Shown here: piece after piece, positions 16,010 through 23,355 of the stretch
Numbering within the stretch: position 1 is the first letter of the stretch
Layout of the letters: each line of letters starts with the position of its first letter
From: Ferruginibacter yonginensis
GTDB lineage: Bacteria > Bacteroidota > Bacteroidia > Chitinophagales > Chitinophagaceae
Length of the DNA: 64,000 nucleotides
NCBI RefSeq assembly: GCF_042651465.1
Contig: NZ_JBHSCZ010000002.1
Location: 372,001 to 436,000, forward strand
Reading direction: 5' to 3'
Position numbers and translations under genes: made by a program
Notes under the pieces: model-generated
The model's input: only the letters and a program-made list of their open reading frames with translations
Databases searched by the model: none
Told to the model about the DNA's origin: nothing

Positions 16010-17878
16010 TTAACGACCCATATACACCATTAATATTTGCACATCGCTAGGGTTAACACCGCTAATACGGCTTGCTTGGCCTAATGTACGTGGTTGAATT
16101 TTTTTAAATTTTTGTTTTGCTTCTGTACCAAGGCTTACCAATTTATCATAATTAAAATCGGTAGGTATGGCTAAGTTTTCTAAAGCACTCATTTTATCAA
16201 CCAACTCTTTTTCTTTTTCTATGTAAGTATTGTACTTTAATTGAATTTCTGCTTGTTCTAACACTTCGCTACTAAATGCTGCTAAGGCAGTTTGCACACT
16301 TGGTATTTGGGCCATCATATCTACCAAATTAATATTGGGCCTTAATAATATTTGCGCTGCTTTTTGCTTAAAAGTAAGTGGCGCTGAGTTTACGGAAACT
16401 AAATATTCATCAGCTTCTAATATATTGATAGACAATGAATTGAGAATTTCAATCGCTGCTGCAACTGCTTCCTTTTTTTGTGTAACAGCATCCTTACGTT
16501 GTTTAGATGCTAAGCCTAACTGGTAGCTAATTTCAGTAAGCCGAATATCCGCATTATCTTGTCTGAGTAAGGTTCTAAACTCTGCTCTGCTCGTAAACAT
16601 ACGATAAGGTTCATCTGTACCTTTATTAATTAAATCATCAATCAACACACCAATATAAGCTTCACTTCTTTTTAATATAAATGCAGGCTTATTATTATTG
16701 GCTAAGTGAGCATTAATACCGGCCATTAAACCTTGGCAAGCAGCTTCTTCATAACCTGTGGTACCGTTTATTTGTCCGGCAAAAAATAAATTTTTTATCA
16801 GCTTTGTTTCAAGCGATGCTGTTAATTGTGTTGGTGGAAAGAAATCGTACTCAATTGCATAACCTGGCCTAAACATTTTACAGTTTTCAAAACCTGGTAC
16901 TTTACGTAATGCTTTTAATTGTATTTCTTCTGGTAAAGATGATGAAAAACCATTTACATAAATTTCTACTGTATTAAAACCTTCGGGTTCTACAAATAGT
17001 TGATGGCGTTCTCGTTCAGCAAAACGGTTGATTTTATCTTCAATACTAGGACAATACCTTGGGCCTGTACCATGTATTCGCCCTTGAAACATTGGGCTAC
17101 TTTCAAAACCTGTTTTTAAAATATCGTGTACTTCTTGGTTGGTATACGTAATCCAACAGCTGCGTTGCTTATTTGCTGGTAATGTTGGTTTTTCAAGATA
17201 GCTAAAGCCAACCAATTCATCGTCACCTTGCTGCTCTTCCATTTTAGAATAATCTAAACTTCTACCATCAATACGGGGTGGCGTACCTGTTTTTAAACGA
17301 GCACTTTCAAAACCCAGTGCTACCAATTGCTCAGTAATACCAGTAGCCGCTTTTTCTGCTACCCTACCACCACCAAAGTTTTTTTCACCAATATGTATAA
17401 CACCATTTAAAAACGTACCGTTGGTTAACACAACCGATGAGGCATAAATATGATGCCCCAAACCTGTAATTACACCTTTTACTACACCTTCTTCAACTAT
17501 TAAATTATACACGGTATCTTGATAGAAATCTAGATTGGGGGTTTGCTCAAGCATTTCTCTCCATACTTGTGCAAATAACATACGATCGCTTTGTGCACGT
17601 GGGCTCCACATTGCCGGACCTTTAGAACGGTTGAGCATTCTAAACTGTATCAAACTTTTATCGGTTACAATACCACTATAACCGCCCATGGCATCAATTT
17701 CTCTCACAATTTGTCCTTTTGCAATACCTCCCATAGCTGGGTTACAGCTCATTTGAGCAATGGTTTGCATATTCATGGTAATTAACAAGGTACTACTACC
17801 CATATTGGCGGCAGCGGCAGCAGCTTCGCAACCAGCATGACCAGCACCTACTACTATAATATCGTATTTTGGAAACAT
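16010..17878 (-). CDS. mnmG: tRNA uridine-5-carboxymethylaminomethyl(34) synthesis enzyme MnmG
   Basis: With MnmE, installs the carboxymethylaminomethyl group on U34 of several tRNAs using FAD, NADH and methylene-tetrahydrofolate. At 622 residues it has the usual length. The FAD-binding motif is GAGHAGCEAA (10-19), followed by the family signatures GGIAKGQIVREIDAMGG, GTPPRIDG, GTGPRYCPSIEDK and GYEEAACQGLMAG. The start was set at the ATG at 17878 (MFPKYDIIVV), which matches the conserved N terminus; a longer frame begins at 17899. The -7 promoter element ends only 5 bases upstream of that ATG. mnmG is near the chromosomal origin in many bacteria, which fits the parS-like sites just upstream. 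Confidence 0.97.
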   Translation of the reverse strand: MFPKYDIIVVGAGHAGCEAAAAAANMGSSTLLITMNMQTIAQMSCNPAMGGIAKGQIVREIDAMGGYSGIVTDKSLIQFRMLNRSKGPAMWSPRAQSDRMLFAQVWREMLEQTPNLDFYQDTVYNLIVEEGVVKGVITGLGHHIYASSVVLTNGTFLNGVIHIGEKNFGGGRVAEKAATGITEQLVALGFESARLKTGTPPRIDGRSLDYSKMEEQQGDDELVGFSYLEKPTLPANKQRSCWITYTNQEVHDILKTGFESSPMFQGRIHGTGPRYCPSIEDKINRFAERERHQLFVEPEGFNTVEIYVNGFSSSLPEEIQLKALRKVPGFENCKMFRPGYAIEYDFFPPTQLTASLETKLIKNLFFAGQINGTTGYEEAACQGLMAGINAHLANNNKPAFILKRSEAYIGVLIDDLINKGTDEPYRMFTSRAEFRTLLRQDNADIRLTEISYQLGLASKQRKDAVTQKKEAVAAAIEILNSLSINILEADEYLVSVNSAPLTFKQKAAQILLRPNINLVDMMAQIPSVQTALAAFSSEVLEQAEIQLKYNTYIEKEKELVDKMSALENLAIPTDFNYDKLVSLGTEAKQKFKKIQPRTLGQASRISGVNPSDVQILMVYMGR

Positions 17879-17883
17879 GAGTA

Positions 17884-17912
17884 CAAAGGTACTATGCAAT
17901 AGATTAATGCAA
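17884..17912 (-). promoter_or_regulatory. mnmG promoter, implying a leaderless mRNA
   Basis: On the minus strand TTG (17912-17910), an 18-base spacer, then TACCTTTG (17891-17884). The start ATG follows 5 bases later. If the element spans about -11 to -4, transcription starts at or next to the A of the ATG. Confidence 0.6.
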
Positions 17913-17938
17913 TAGATAATTACAATTTAAATACACTT

Positions 17939-17954
17939 TTTTTCACGTGGAACA
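17939..17954. promoter_or_regulatory. parS: parS-like centromere site 1
   Basis: TTTTTCACGTGGAACA. Compared with the bacterial parS palindrome TGTTnCACGTGnAACA, only one defined position differs (T for G at position 2). It holds the full CACGTG core and a perfect right half. It would bind ParB to nucleate chromosome segregation complexes near the origin. A second identical copy lies 35 bases away. Confidence 0.6.
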
Positions 17955-17973
17955 TTTTATGTAGTATTTTAGT

Positions 17974-17989
17974 TTTTTCACGTGGAACA
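17974..17989. promoter_or_regulatory. parS: parS-like centromere site 2
   Basis: The same 16 bases as the first site, TTTTTCACGTGGAACA, in the same orientation and 35 bases further on, just before the ybeY stop codon. Two identical copies in a gap of 114 bases are unlikely by chance. Confidence 0.6.
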
Positions 17990-17992
17990 TTA

Positions 17993-18412
17993 TTAAAAGT
18001 ATAGGTCTAAATACTCTTCTTCTTTAAGTCTCATTAAGCGTTCTGCTTTAGGTGTTTTGTCTTTATAACCACATAAATGTAGGCAGCCATGGAAAATTAC
18101 ACGATGAAGTTCGTTTTTAAAGCTAGTTTTTAAAGTGGTGGCATTATCCTTTACTCTATCAACACTAATGTAAAGTTCACCGATGGTAGGTGCTTTTTTA
18201 TTGTCACTTAAATCAAAAGTGATGATGTCAGTATAATAATCGTGTTGTAGGAATGAACGATTGACTTCTAAAAGATAATCATCTGTACAAAAAATAATAT
18301 CCAATGTTGCCATCCTTTTATTTTCCATAGCAAATAACTTAGCTATAAAAAGTTTTAAATGATTACGTTGGCTTAGCGTAACGGTGGTTTGTTGGTGAAA
18401 TGATACTGACAT
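17993..18412 (-). CDS. ybeY: Endoribonuclease YbeY, 16S rRNA maturation
   Basis: A zinc-dependent endoribonuclease acting in 16S rRNA 3'-end maturation and ribosome quality control. At 139 residues it has normal length. It has DIITFDLS in the middle and GELYISVDRVKDNA, followed by the metal-binding region RVIFHGCLHLCGYKDKT. In the usual H-GxLHLxGYDH motif the third histidine is absent here (GYKDKT); from memory this variant is normal in Bacteroidota. It lies upstream of mnmG on the same strand with the parS-like pair between, and diverges from feoA. Confidence 0.92.
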   Translation of the reverse strand: MSVSFHQQTTVTLSQRNHLKLFIAKLFAMENKRMATLDIIFCTDDYLLEVNRSFLQHDYYTDIITFDLSDNKKAPTIGELYISVDRVKDNATTLKTSFKNELHRVIFHGCLHLCGYKDKTPKAERLMRLKEEEYLDLYF

Positions 18413-18478
18413 AATTTTCTTAATATCGCAATGTTACCACTAATATATCAACTATTTTTACGCCTTACAAAAAAGGGT

Positions 18479-18712
18479 ATGACCATGTATAAAAGATTAT
18501 CAGAAATTAAAATTGGGCAAGCGGTTATTATCCGAGCATTTGAAAACGATGATATCTTTTTAAAGTTGATGGAAATGGGTTGTGTGCCTGGTGAACAAGT
18601 AACCGTTGAAAAAATTGCACCTTTTAAAGATCCTATATCAGTTTCGGTTGCAGGGTATACATTAAGTTTACGCTTAAACGAAGCAGAACATATTTTAGTA
18701 GAAGAAATATAA
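18479..18712 (+). CDS. feoA: FeoA-domain protein
   Basis: A 77-residue SH3-like protein of the FeoA family, a partner of the ferrous iron transporter FeoB. Marks are LSEIKIGQAVIIRAF, LKLMEMGCVPGEQVTVEKIAP and DPISVSVAGYTLSLRLNEAEHI. The frame is open from 18431, but the ATG at 18479 (or 18485) matches the family start. No feoB lies nearby, so it is either a stand-alone regulator or works with a remote FeoB. It lies 9 bases before nadD, suggesting cotranscription. Confidence 0.88.
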   Translation: MTMYKRLSEIKIGQAVIIRAFENDDIFLKLMEMGCVPGEQVTVEKIAPFKDPISVSVAGYTLSLRLNEAEHILVEEI

Positions 18713-18721
18713 AAACATAGT

Positions 18722-19315
18722 ATGAAAGTAGGTTTGTATTTCGGTTCATTTAATCCCATACATATTGGTCATTTAATAATAGCCGCTTATATGGCTGACC
18801 ATACTGATGTTGATGAAGTATGGTTTGTGGTATCGCCTCAAAACCCTTTTAAAAACCCTGCAGGTTTATTAAACCAACAACACCGCTTATCACTTGTACA
18901 ATTAGCCATTGAAAACGTACCAAAACTAAAAGCTAGTAATGTAGAGTTTAAATTACCAAAACCCTCCTATACTGTAGATACTTTAACTTACTTAAAAGAA
19001 CAACATCCTACCAAAACATTTACCATTATAATGGGTAGTGATGGTTTTCAAAATATTGATAAATGGAAAAACTATCAAACTATATTAGATAACTACAGTA
19101 TTTATATTTACAATAGACCAGGCTTTGCTGTTACTAAATACTTATCAGACACTATTAAAATAATAGATGCTCCTTTGTTAGAAATATCATCTACCATGAT
19201 TCGGAAAAACATTAAAGAACATAGAAGTATTCGTTTTTATGTGCCAGATGTAGTGTATGATGAAATAATGGAGAAGGGTTATTATCAATCGAACCTAGAA
19301 AACCCAACCGAGTAG
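18722..19315 (+). CDS. nadD: Nicotinate-nucleotide adenylyltransferase
   Basis: Transfers AMP from ATP to nicotinate mononucleotide in NAD biosynthesis. The 197 residues begin MKVGLYFGSFNPIHIGHLII with the nucleotidyltransferase HxGH motif (HIGH), and contain the NadD signatures WFVVSPQNPFK and IMGSDGFQNIDKWKN, ending near ISSTMIRKNIKEHRS. It follows feoA closely. Its last 21 bases overlap the end of chrA on the other strand. nadA, another NAD pathway gene, lies 2.3 kb away in a different unit. Confidence 0.95.
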   Translation: MKVGLYFGSFNPIHIGHLIIAAYMADHTDVDEVWFVVSPQNPFKNPAGLLNQQHRLSLVQLAIENVPKLKASNVEFKLPKPSYTVDTLTYLKEQHPTKTFTIIMGSDGFQNIDKWKNYQTILDNYSIYIYNRPGFAVTKYLSDTIKIIDAPLLEISSTMIRKNIKEHRSIRFYVPDVVYDEIMEKGYYQSNLENPTE

Positions 19316-20545
19316 TATACATCCAATAACAATAAATGGTGCTGGTATTTTGGTATACTTTAATAATAATAAAGTGGCTAAAATTACCATAATCATTAGG
19401 TAATCATTAAGGTTACTAAAAGTACAATTCATACCTTTTAATAAATAAGCTGCAGCTGCACCCATTAAACCTACCACTACTGCATTAATACCTTCTAATG
19501 CTCTAAATACAATTACATACTTTTTTAAATATTGCCACACCGGAAAAAAGAATAATACTAGTAAGGCACTTGGTAAAAAAATAGCGATAGAACCAATAAT
19601 ACAACCTATTAACTGCATTTGTATTCCATCATTTTTCATAGCCATACCGCCAGTGAATGATGCTACTGAAAAAACAGGACCAGGTATGGCCCTCACAAAA
19701 CCGTAACCCGTTAATAAATCTGCCCTATCTATTTTTATTACATTGGGGTTGTTTTCTACAATTTGTTTAGAGTTGGGTCTTTCAACATACTGATCTAACA
19801 TCATAGGTAATAACACATCACCACCGCCAAACACAAAACTTCCAAAACGGTAAAAGTTTTCAAATAAGTTATAGGCTTTTCTATTAGGCCAATGTTGCGA
19901 ACGAGCTGTTTCACTCAAAGTACCTGCGATAATAAATACAAATACGAATAACCAAATGTTCGTCCAACGAATTTGTTTGGGAACAATTTTTTCTTTTTCG
20001 GGAATACGTTTGTCGCTGAAGTTAGTGGCAATACTACCAGCAATAATTAAAATAGGAAATACCCAAGGCGTTTTAAAAAAGAAAAAAGTAAGTATTAAAC
20101 TAATCAACATAATTACCATTGTAATAAAGTTGTTAATTGAAATACCAAATGCCCTCACAAAAGCGAACACTAAAAAACCAATAGCCATTGGTTGTATAAA
20201 CTTAAATAGGTTAGCTGTATAATTTTTTGCAGGAAATAAAGTGAGTAAAAATGATAAACCGCCCATTAAACAACAGGCAGGTAAAATCCATATCAACAGC
20301 GTTAATATTGCTAAAGGAACACCACCTCTTTTATAACCAATTAAAGTTACGGTTTGTGTACTTGAGGCGCCTGGTAATAATTGACAAAAAGAATTATACT
20401 CAATTAATTCATCTTCAGTTACATACCTATGTTTTAAAACAAAGGTTTTTAACATCATACCTAAATGACCTTGTGGCCCACCAAAAGCAGTAAGGCTGTA
20501 AAAGAAAACCGTTTTAAGAAAAGGTATGTGTCTAAATAAATTCAA
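19295..20545 (-). CDS. chrA: Chromate efflux transporter, CHR family, two-domain form
   Basis: A 416-residue membrane protein with two homologous CHR halves. The first has SLTAFGGPQGHLGMM and LPGASSTQTVTLIGY; the second has FGGGDVLLPMM and GYGFVRAIPGPVFSVASFTGG. Twelve or so hydrophobic segments are visible. The family exports chromate; other anions are possible. The start is TTG at 20545: an in-frame TAA sits immediately before it and no ATG is available near the conserved N terminus. A -7 element (TATATTTG on the minus strand, 20568-20561) lies 15 bases upstream. The 3' end overlaps nadD by 21 bases. Confidence 0.9.
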   Translation of the reverse strand: MNLFRHIPFLKTVFFYSLTAFGGPQGHLGMMLKTFVLKHRYVTEDELIEYNSFCQLLPGASSTQTVTLIGYKRGGVPLAILTLLIWILPACCLMGGLSFLLTLFPAKNYTANLFKFIQPMAIGFLVFAFVRAFGISINNFITMVIMLISLILTFFFFKTPWVFPILIIAGSIATNFSDKRIPEKEKIVPKQIRWTNIWLFVFVFIIAGTLSETARSQHWPNRKAYNLFENFYRFGSFVFGGGDVLLPMMLDQYVERPNSKQIVENNPNVIKIDRADLLTGYGFVRAIPGPVFSVASFTGGMAMKNDGIQMQLIGCIIGSIAIFLPSALLVLFFFPVWQYLKKYVIVFRALEGINAVVVGLMGAAAAYLLKGMNCTFSNLNDYLMIMVILATLLLLKYTKIPAPFIVIGCILLGWVF

Positions 20546-20560
20546 TTAATAAGTTATAAC

Positions 20561-20568
20561 CAAATATA
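20561..20568 (-). promoter_or_regulatory. -7 promoter element of chrA
   Basis: TATATTTG on the minus strand, an exact TAnnTTTG match, 15 bases before the TTG start of chrA. Confidence 0.45.
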
Positions 20569-20593
20569 AATTTAATAACAACAAACTAAAAAA

Positions 20594-20617
20594 TAAACCA
20601 CTTAAAAAAGTGGTTTA
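20594..20617 (-). terminator. Terminator downstream of the 2OG-Fe(II) oxygenase gene
   Basis: TAAACCACTT / AAGTGGTTTA with a 4-base loop lies 10 bases past the oxygenase stop on the minus strand. Confidence 0.55.
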
Positions 20618-20626
20618 ATATATTAT

Positions 20627-21568
20627 TTATTTTTTTAATCCGATTTCTCTTAAACGTTCATCGAGGTATTCACCTGCTGTAATATCATCGTATGCAATCG
20701 GATTTTCATCTGTGATACAACTTGGTAAACAAGCTAAACTCATACTGCTACGTGGGTGTAAAAAGAATGGTATTGAAAAACGACTGGTGTGCCACAATTC
20801 TCTTTTAGGATTTACCACACGGTGAGTAGTACTGCGTAACCTATTGTTGGTAAAACGTTGTAACATATCGCCTACATTCACCACAATTTGCTCAGGAAGC
20901 GATGTAACGGGCACCCACTCATCTTGCTTCGTTAATATCTCTAAACCATCAGCAGAGGCCCCTACAAGCAGTGTAATGAGGTTAATATCTTCATGTTGCT
21001 CTGCTCTTATAGCACTTGCAGGTTCTTGTGTAATAGGCGGATAATGAATAGCCCTCAAAATAGAGTTACCATTGTGTACATATTCATCAAAATAATGTTC
21101 ATCTAAACCTAAATATAAAGCAATTGCTTGTAGCAATGCTGTACCCGATTTTTCGAATGCCCTATAGGCGTCATCAAAGGTTTTATTAAAAGGAGCTATT
21201 TGTTGTACTTGAACATTGGCTGGGTATTCTTCTTCCTTAAAATTATCTCTTGGTACTTGTCCGTACTGAAAAAACTCTTTTAAATCTGGAGCTTCACTAC
21301 CCTTTGCATGTTCTTTACCAAATGATGTATAACCTCGTTGACCGGCAAGTTCAGGTATTTCGTATTGCTTTTTCATATCAAGCGGTAGAGAGAAAAACTC
21401 TTGCACATACTTGTATAAATCAGCTATTAAACTGTCAGGTACGCCATGATTTTTAACAGCTACAAAACCAACTTCTTCATAGGCTTTACCTAAATCTTGC
21501 ACAAATGCTTGTTTTTTTACAGGATCACCTGATAAAAACAGCGCTAAATCAACTGAAGGAATAGACAT
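20627..21568 (-). CDS. 2-oxoglutarate/Fe(II)-dependent oxygenase, isopenicillin N synthase-like
   Basis: A 313-residue non-haem iron oxygenase. An N-terminal DIOX_N region (GKAYEEVGFVAVKNHGVP) is followed by the double-stranded beta-helix domain. The iron ligands are readable: His and Asp in RAEQHEDINLITLL and the distal His in RSTTHRVVNP. The RxS co-substrate motif is RFSIPFFLHP. Family members hydroxylate or cyclise many small molecules; no biosynthetic cluster surrounds this gene, so the substrate is unknown. It lies between chrA and nadA, all on the minus strand. Confidence 0.88.
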   Translation of the reverse strand: MSIPSVDLALFLSGDPVKKQAFVQDLGKAYEEVGFVAVKNHGVPDSLIADLYKYVQEFFSLPLDMKKQYEIPELAGQRGYTSFGKEHAKGSEAPDLKEFFQYGQVPRDNFKEEEYPANVQVQQIAPFNKTFDDAYRAFEKSGTALLQAIALYLGLDEHYFDEYVHNGNSILRAIHYPPITQEPASAIRAEQHEDINLITLLVGASADGLEILTKQDEWVPVTSLPEQIVVNVGDMLQRFTNNRLRSTTHRVVNPKRELWHTSRFSIPFFLHPRSSMSLACLPSCITDENPIAYDDITAGEYLDERLREIGLKK

Positions 21569-21645
21569 AGAAACTACTTTAAATCATCAATTAGAAATTT
21601 AAAAATAGTGAAAAATGTGGAAATACTGTTAATATGTTGAAATAA

Positions 21646-22659
21646 TTACAACTTTAAATCGGCACTTATTTGTAACATTCTTTCAATTGGTTTTTTAGCA
21701 GCGGCAATTAAACCTGCATCCATCGTAACTTCTGGCAATTCATATTGCATACATAAGTATAATTTTTCTAATGTATTCAATTTCATGTACGGACAATCAT
21801 TACAAGCACATGCATTGTTTGGAGGTGCAGGTATAAACGTTTTATGCGGACTTGTTTTTTGCATTTGGTGTAAAATGCCCGACTCAGTTACTACAATAAA
21901 GGTTTGATCAGCCGATTTTTCAGCATACTTTAAAATACCTGTAGTGCTACCAATATAATCTGCCAAAGCTAATACAGGTGCTTCACACTCAGGGTGTGCT
22001 AACACTTTAGCTTGCGGATGCCTTACTTTGAGTTTGGTAATTTTTTCATAACTAAACATTTCGTGCACCATACAGGCACCATTCCACAAAACCATATTAC
22101 GGCCTGTTTGCTTATTGATCCATGCACCTAAATTTTTATCAGGCGCAAAAATTATTTTCTGATCTTTTGGTAAACTCTCTACAATTTGTTGTGCATTGCT
22201 GCTTGTGCATATAATATCACTCAAAGCCTTCATACCTGCACTACAATTAATGTAGGTAATTACTAAATGATCAGGGTGTTTATCTTTAAAAGCTTTAAAC
22301 ATAGCTGGTGGTGCACTATCGCTTAATGAGCAACCAGCATTTAAATCGGGTAACAAAACTTTTTTGTGTGGATTTAAAATTTTAGCTGTTTCAGCCATAA
22401 AATGCACACCTGCAAAAACAATCATATCAGCATCTGTACTTTGTGCCTTTTGAGCCAGCCCTAAACTATCACCAATAAAATCAGCAATATCCTGAATATC
22501 AGGTTCCTGATAGTAATGCGCTAGTATAATGGCGTTCTTTTCTTTTTTGAGTTGTTGAATGGCCGCAAACAAATCAATAGTGGGGTCCACATCAAAATCA
22601 AGAAAACCTTTTTTTTGAACAATTTGTTTTAATTCATTTTCACTGTGTATATCTACCAT
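21646..22659 (-). CDS. nadA: Quinolinate synthase A
   Basis: Condenses iminoaspartate and dihydroxyacetone phosphate to quinolinate in de novo NAD synthesis using a [4Fe-4S] cluster. It is 337 residues. It has NAIILAHYYQEPDIQDIADF, the region DADMIVFAGVHFMAETAK, and three cluster cysteines in NAGCSLSDSAPP, NGACMVHEMFS and CACNDCPYMKLN. nadB and nadC are not in the window. It reads leftward away from the AT-rich candidate origin region, opposite to ppiD. Confidence 0.96.
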   Translation of the reverse strand: MVDIHSENELKQIVQKKGFLDFDVDPTIDLFAAIQQLKKEKNAIILAHYYQEPDIQDIADFIGDSLGLAQKAQSTDADMIVFAGVHFMAETAKILNPHKKVLLPDLNAGCSLSDSAPPAMFKAFKDKHPDHLVITYINCSAGMKALSDIICTSSNAQQIVESLPKDQKIIFAPDKNLGAWINKQTGRNMVLWNGACMVHEMFSYEKITKLKVRHPQAKVLAHPECEAPVLALADYIGSTTGILKYAEKSADQTFIVVTESGILHQMQKTSPHKTFIPAPPNNACACNDCPYMKLNTLEKLYLCMQYELPEVTMDAGLIAAAKKPIERMLQISADLKL

Positions 22660-23355
22660 AATATATATTAATACTTATTATTTATATAAAGCCCTATTAC
22701 TATTAGGGATGTTAATTTGTGGAAAGATCGAACTTTTAAACTATTGTAAAATTAAAAACTTTGTTTTATTAACAGTAATTCACAAGTAAGTAACATTTAA
22801 TTAATATGAATAATGAATAATAAAAACGCCACATTTACGCCTTTTAAACCTTAATAACACACAATGGTTAATAACATTGTTGGTGGAAAATAATTTGGAA
22901 CATTTTTTTATTTTTTGTGTGAATGAACTGGTTGTAAAATGATATTAAAAAGTGTGCATAACAACAATTACCAAAAACCTTGGTTTTTATTCCCCAACTG
23001 TTAAGATAATTTTTTTGTAAAAAATAGCTTTATACACCTAAAATAGGGCTTATCAACAGTAAATGTTAATAACCCTAAAAATACCCTTAAAAATATATAA
23101 CTTATTGATTATTAATAATACATAATGTTAGTTAATTGTATTTTTAGTATTAAAACTATGTTTTATTATATAATGTAACTTAACAGGTAGTAAAATACAG
23201 GTATACAAAGCTGCTAATAAAATTCGCAATCATTTTTTTGAATACATATAAAATAAGTAAGCTGTTTTTTCACTTAATTAAGCTTGATTATCCACAATTT
23301 GTTAATAGCTATTAATTACCCTATTTTTGCCCTCCAAAATTAATATTATATAGAG
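22660..23355. other. oriC: Candidate replication origin (oriC): AT-rich gap with DnaA-box-like sites
   Basis: A 696-base non-coding stretch between divergent nadA and ppiD, much richer in A/T than its surroundings. Perfect matches to the DnaA box TTATnCACA are TTATCCACA at 23288-23296 and TTATGCACA on the minus strand at 22953-22961. One-mismatch sites are TTATACACC (23030-23038) and TTATCAACA (23050-23058). Looser TTTTCCACA-like sites on the minus strand lie at 22718-22726 and 22882-22890. Long A/T runs between the boxes could serve as the unwinding element. Two parS-like sites lie 5 kb away, beside mnmG. No ORF of significance is visible. Alternative: an unusually long regulatory gap. Confidence 0.55.
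23298..23329 (+). promoter_or_regulatory. Promoter of ppiD
   Basis: TTTG at 23298-23301, a 20-base spacer, then TATTTTTG at 23322-23329, 26 bases before the ppiD ATG. The perfect DnaA box at 23288-23296 abuts the -33 element. Confidence 0.65.
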
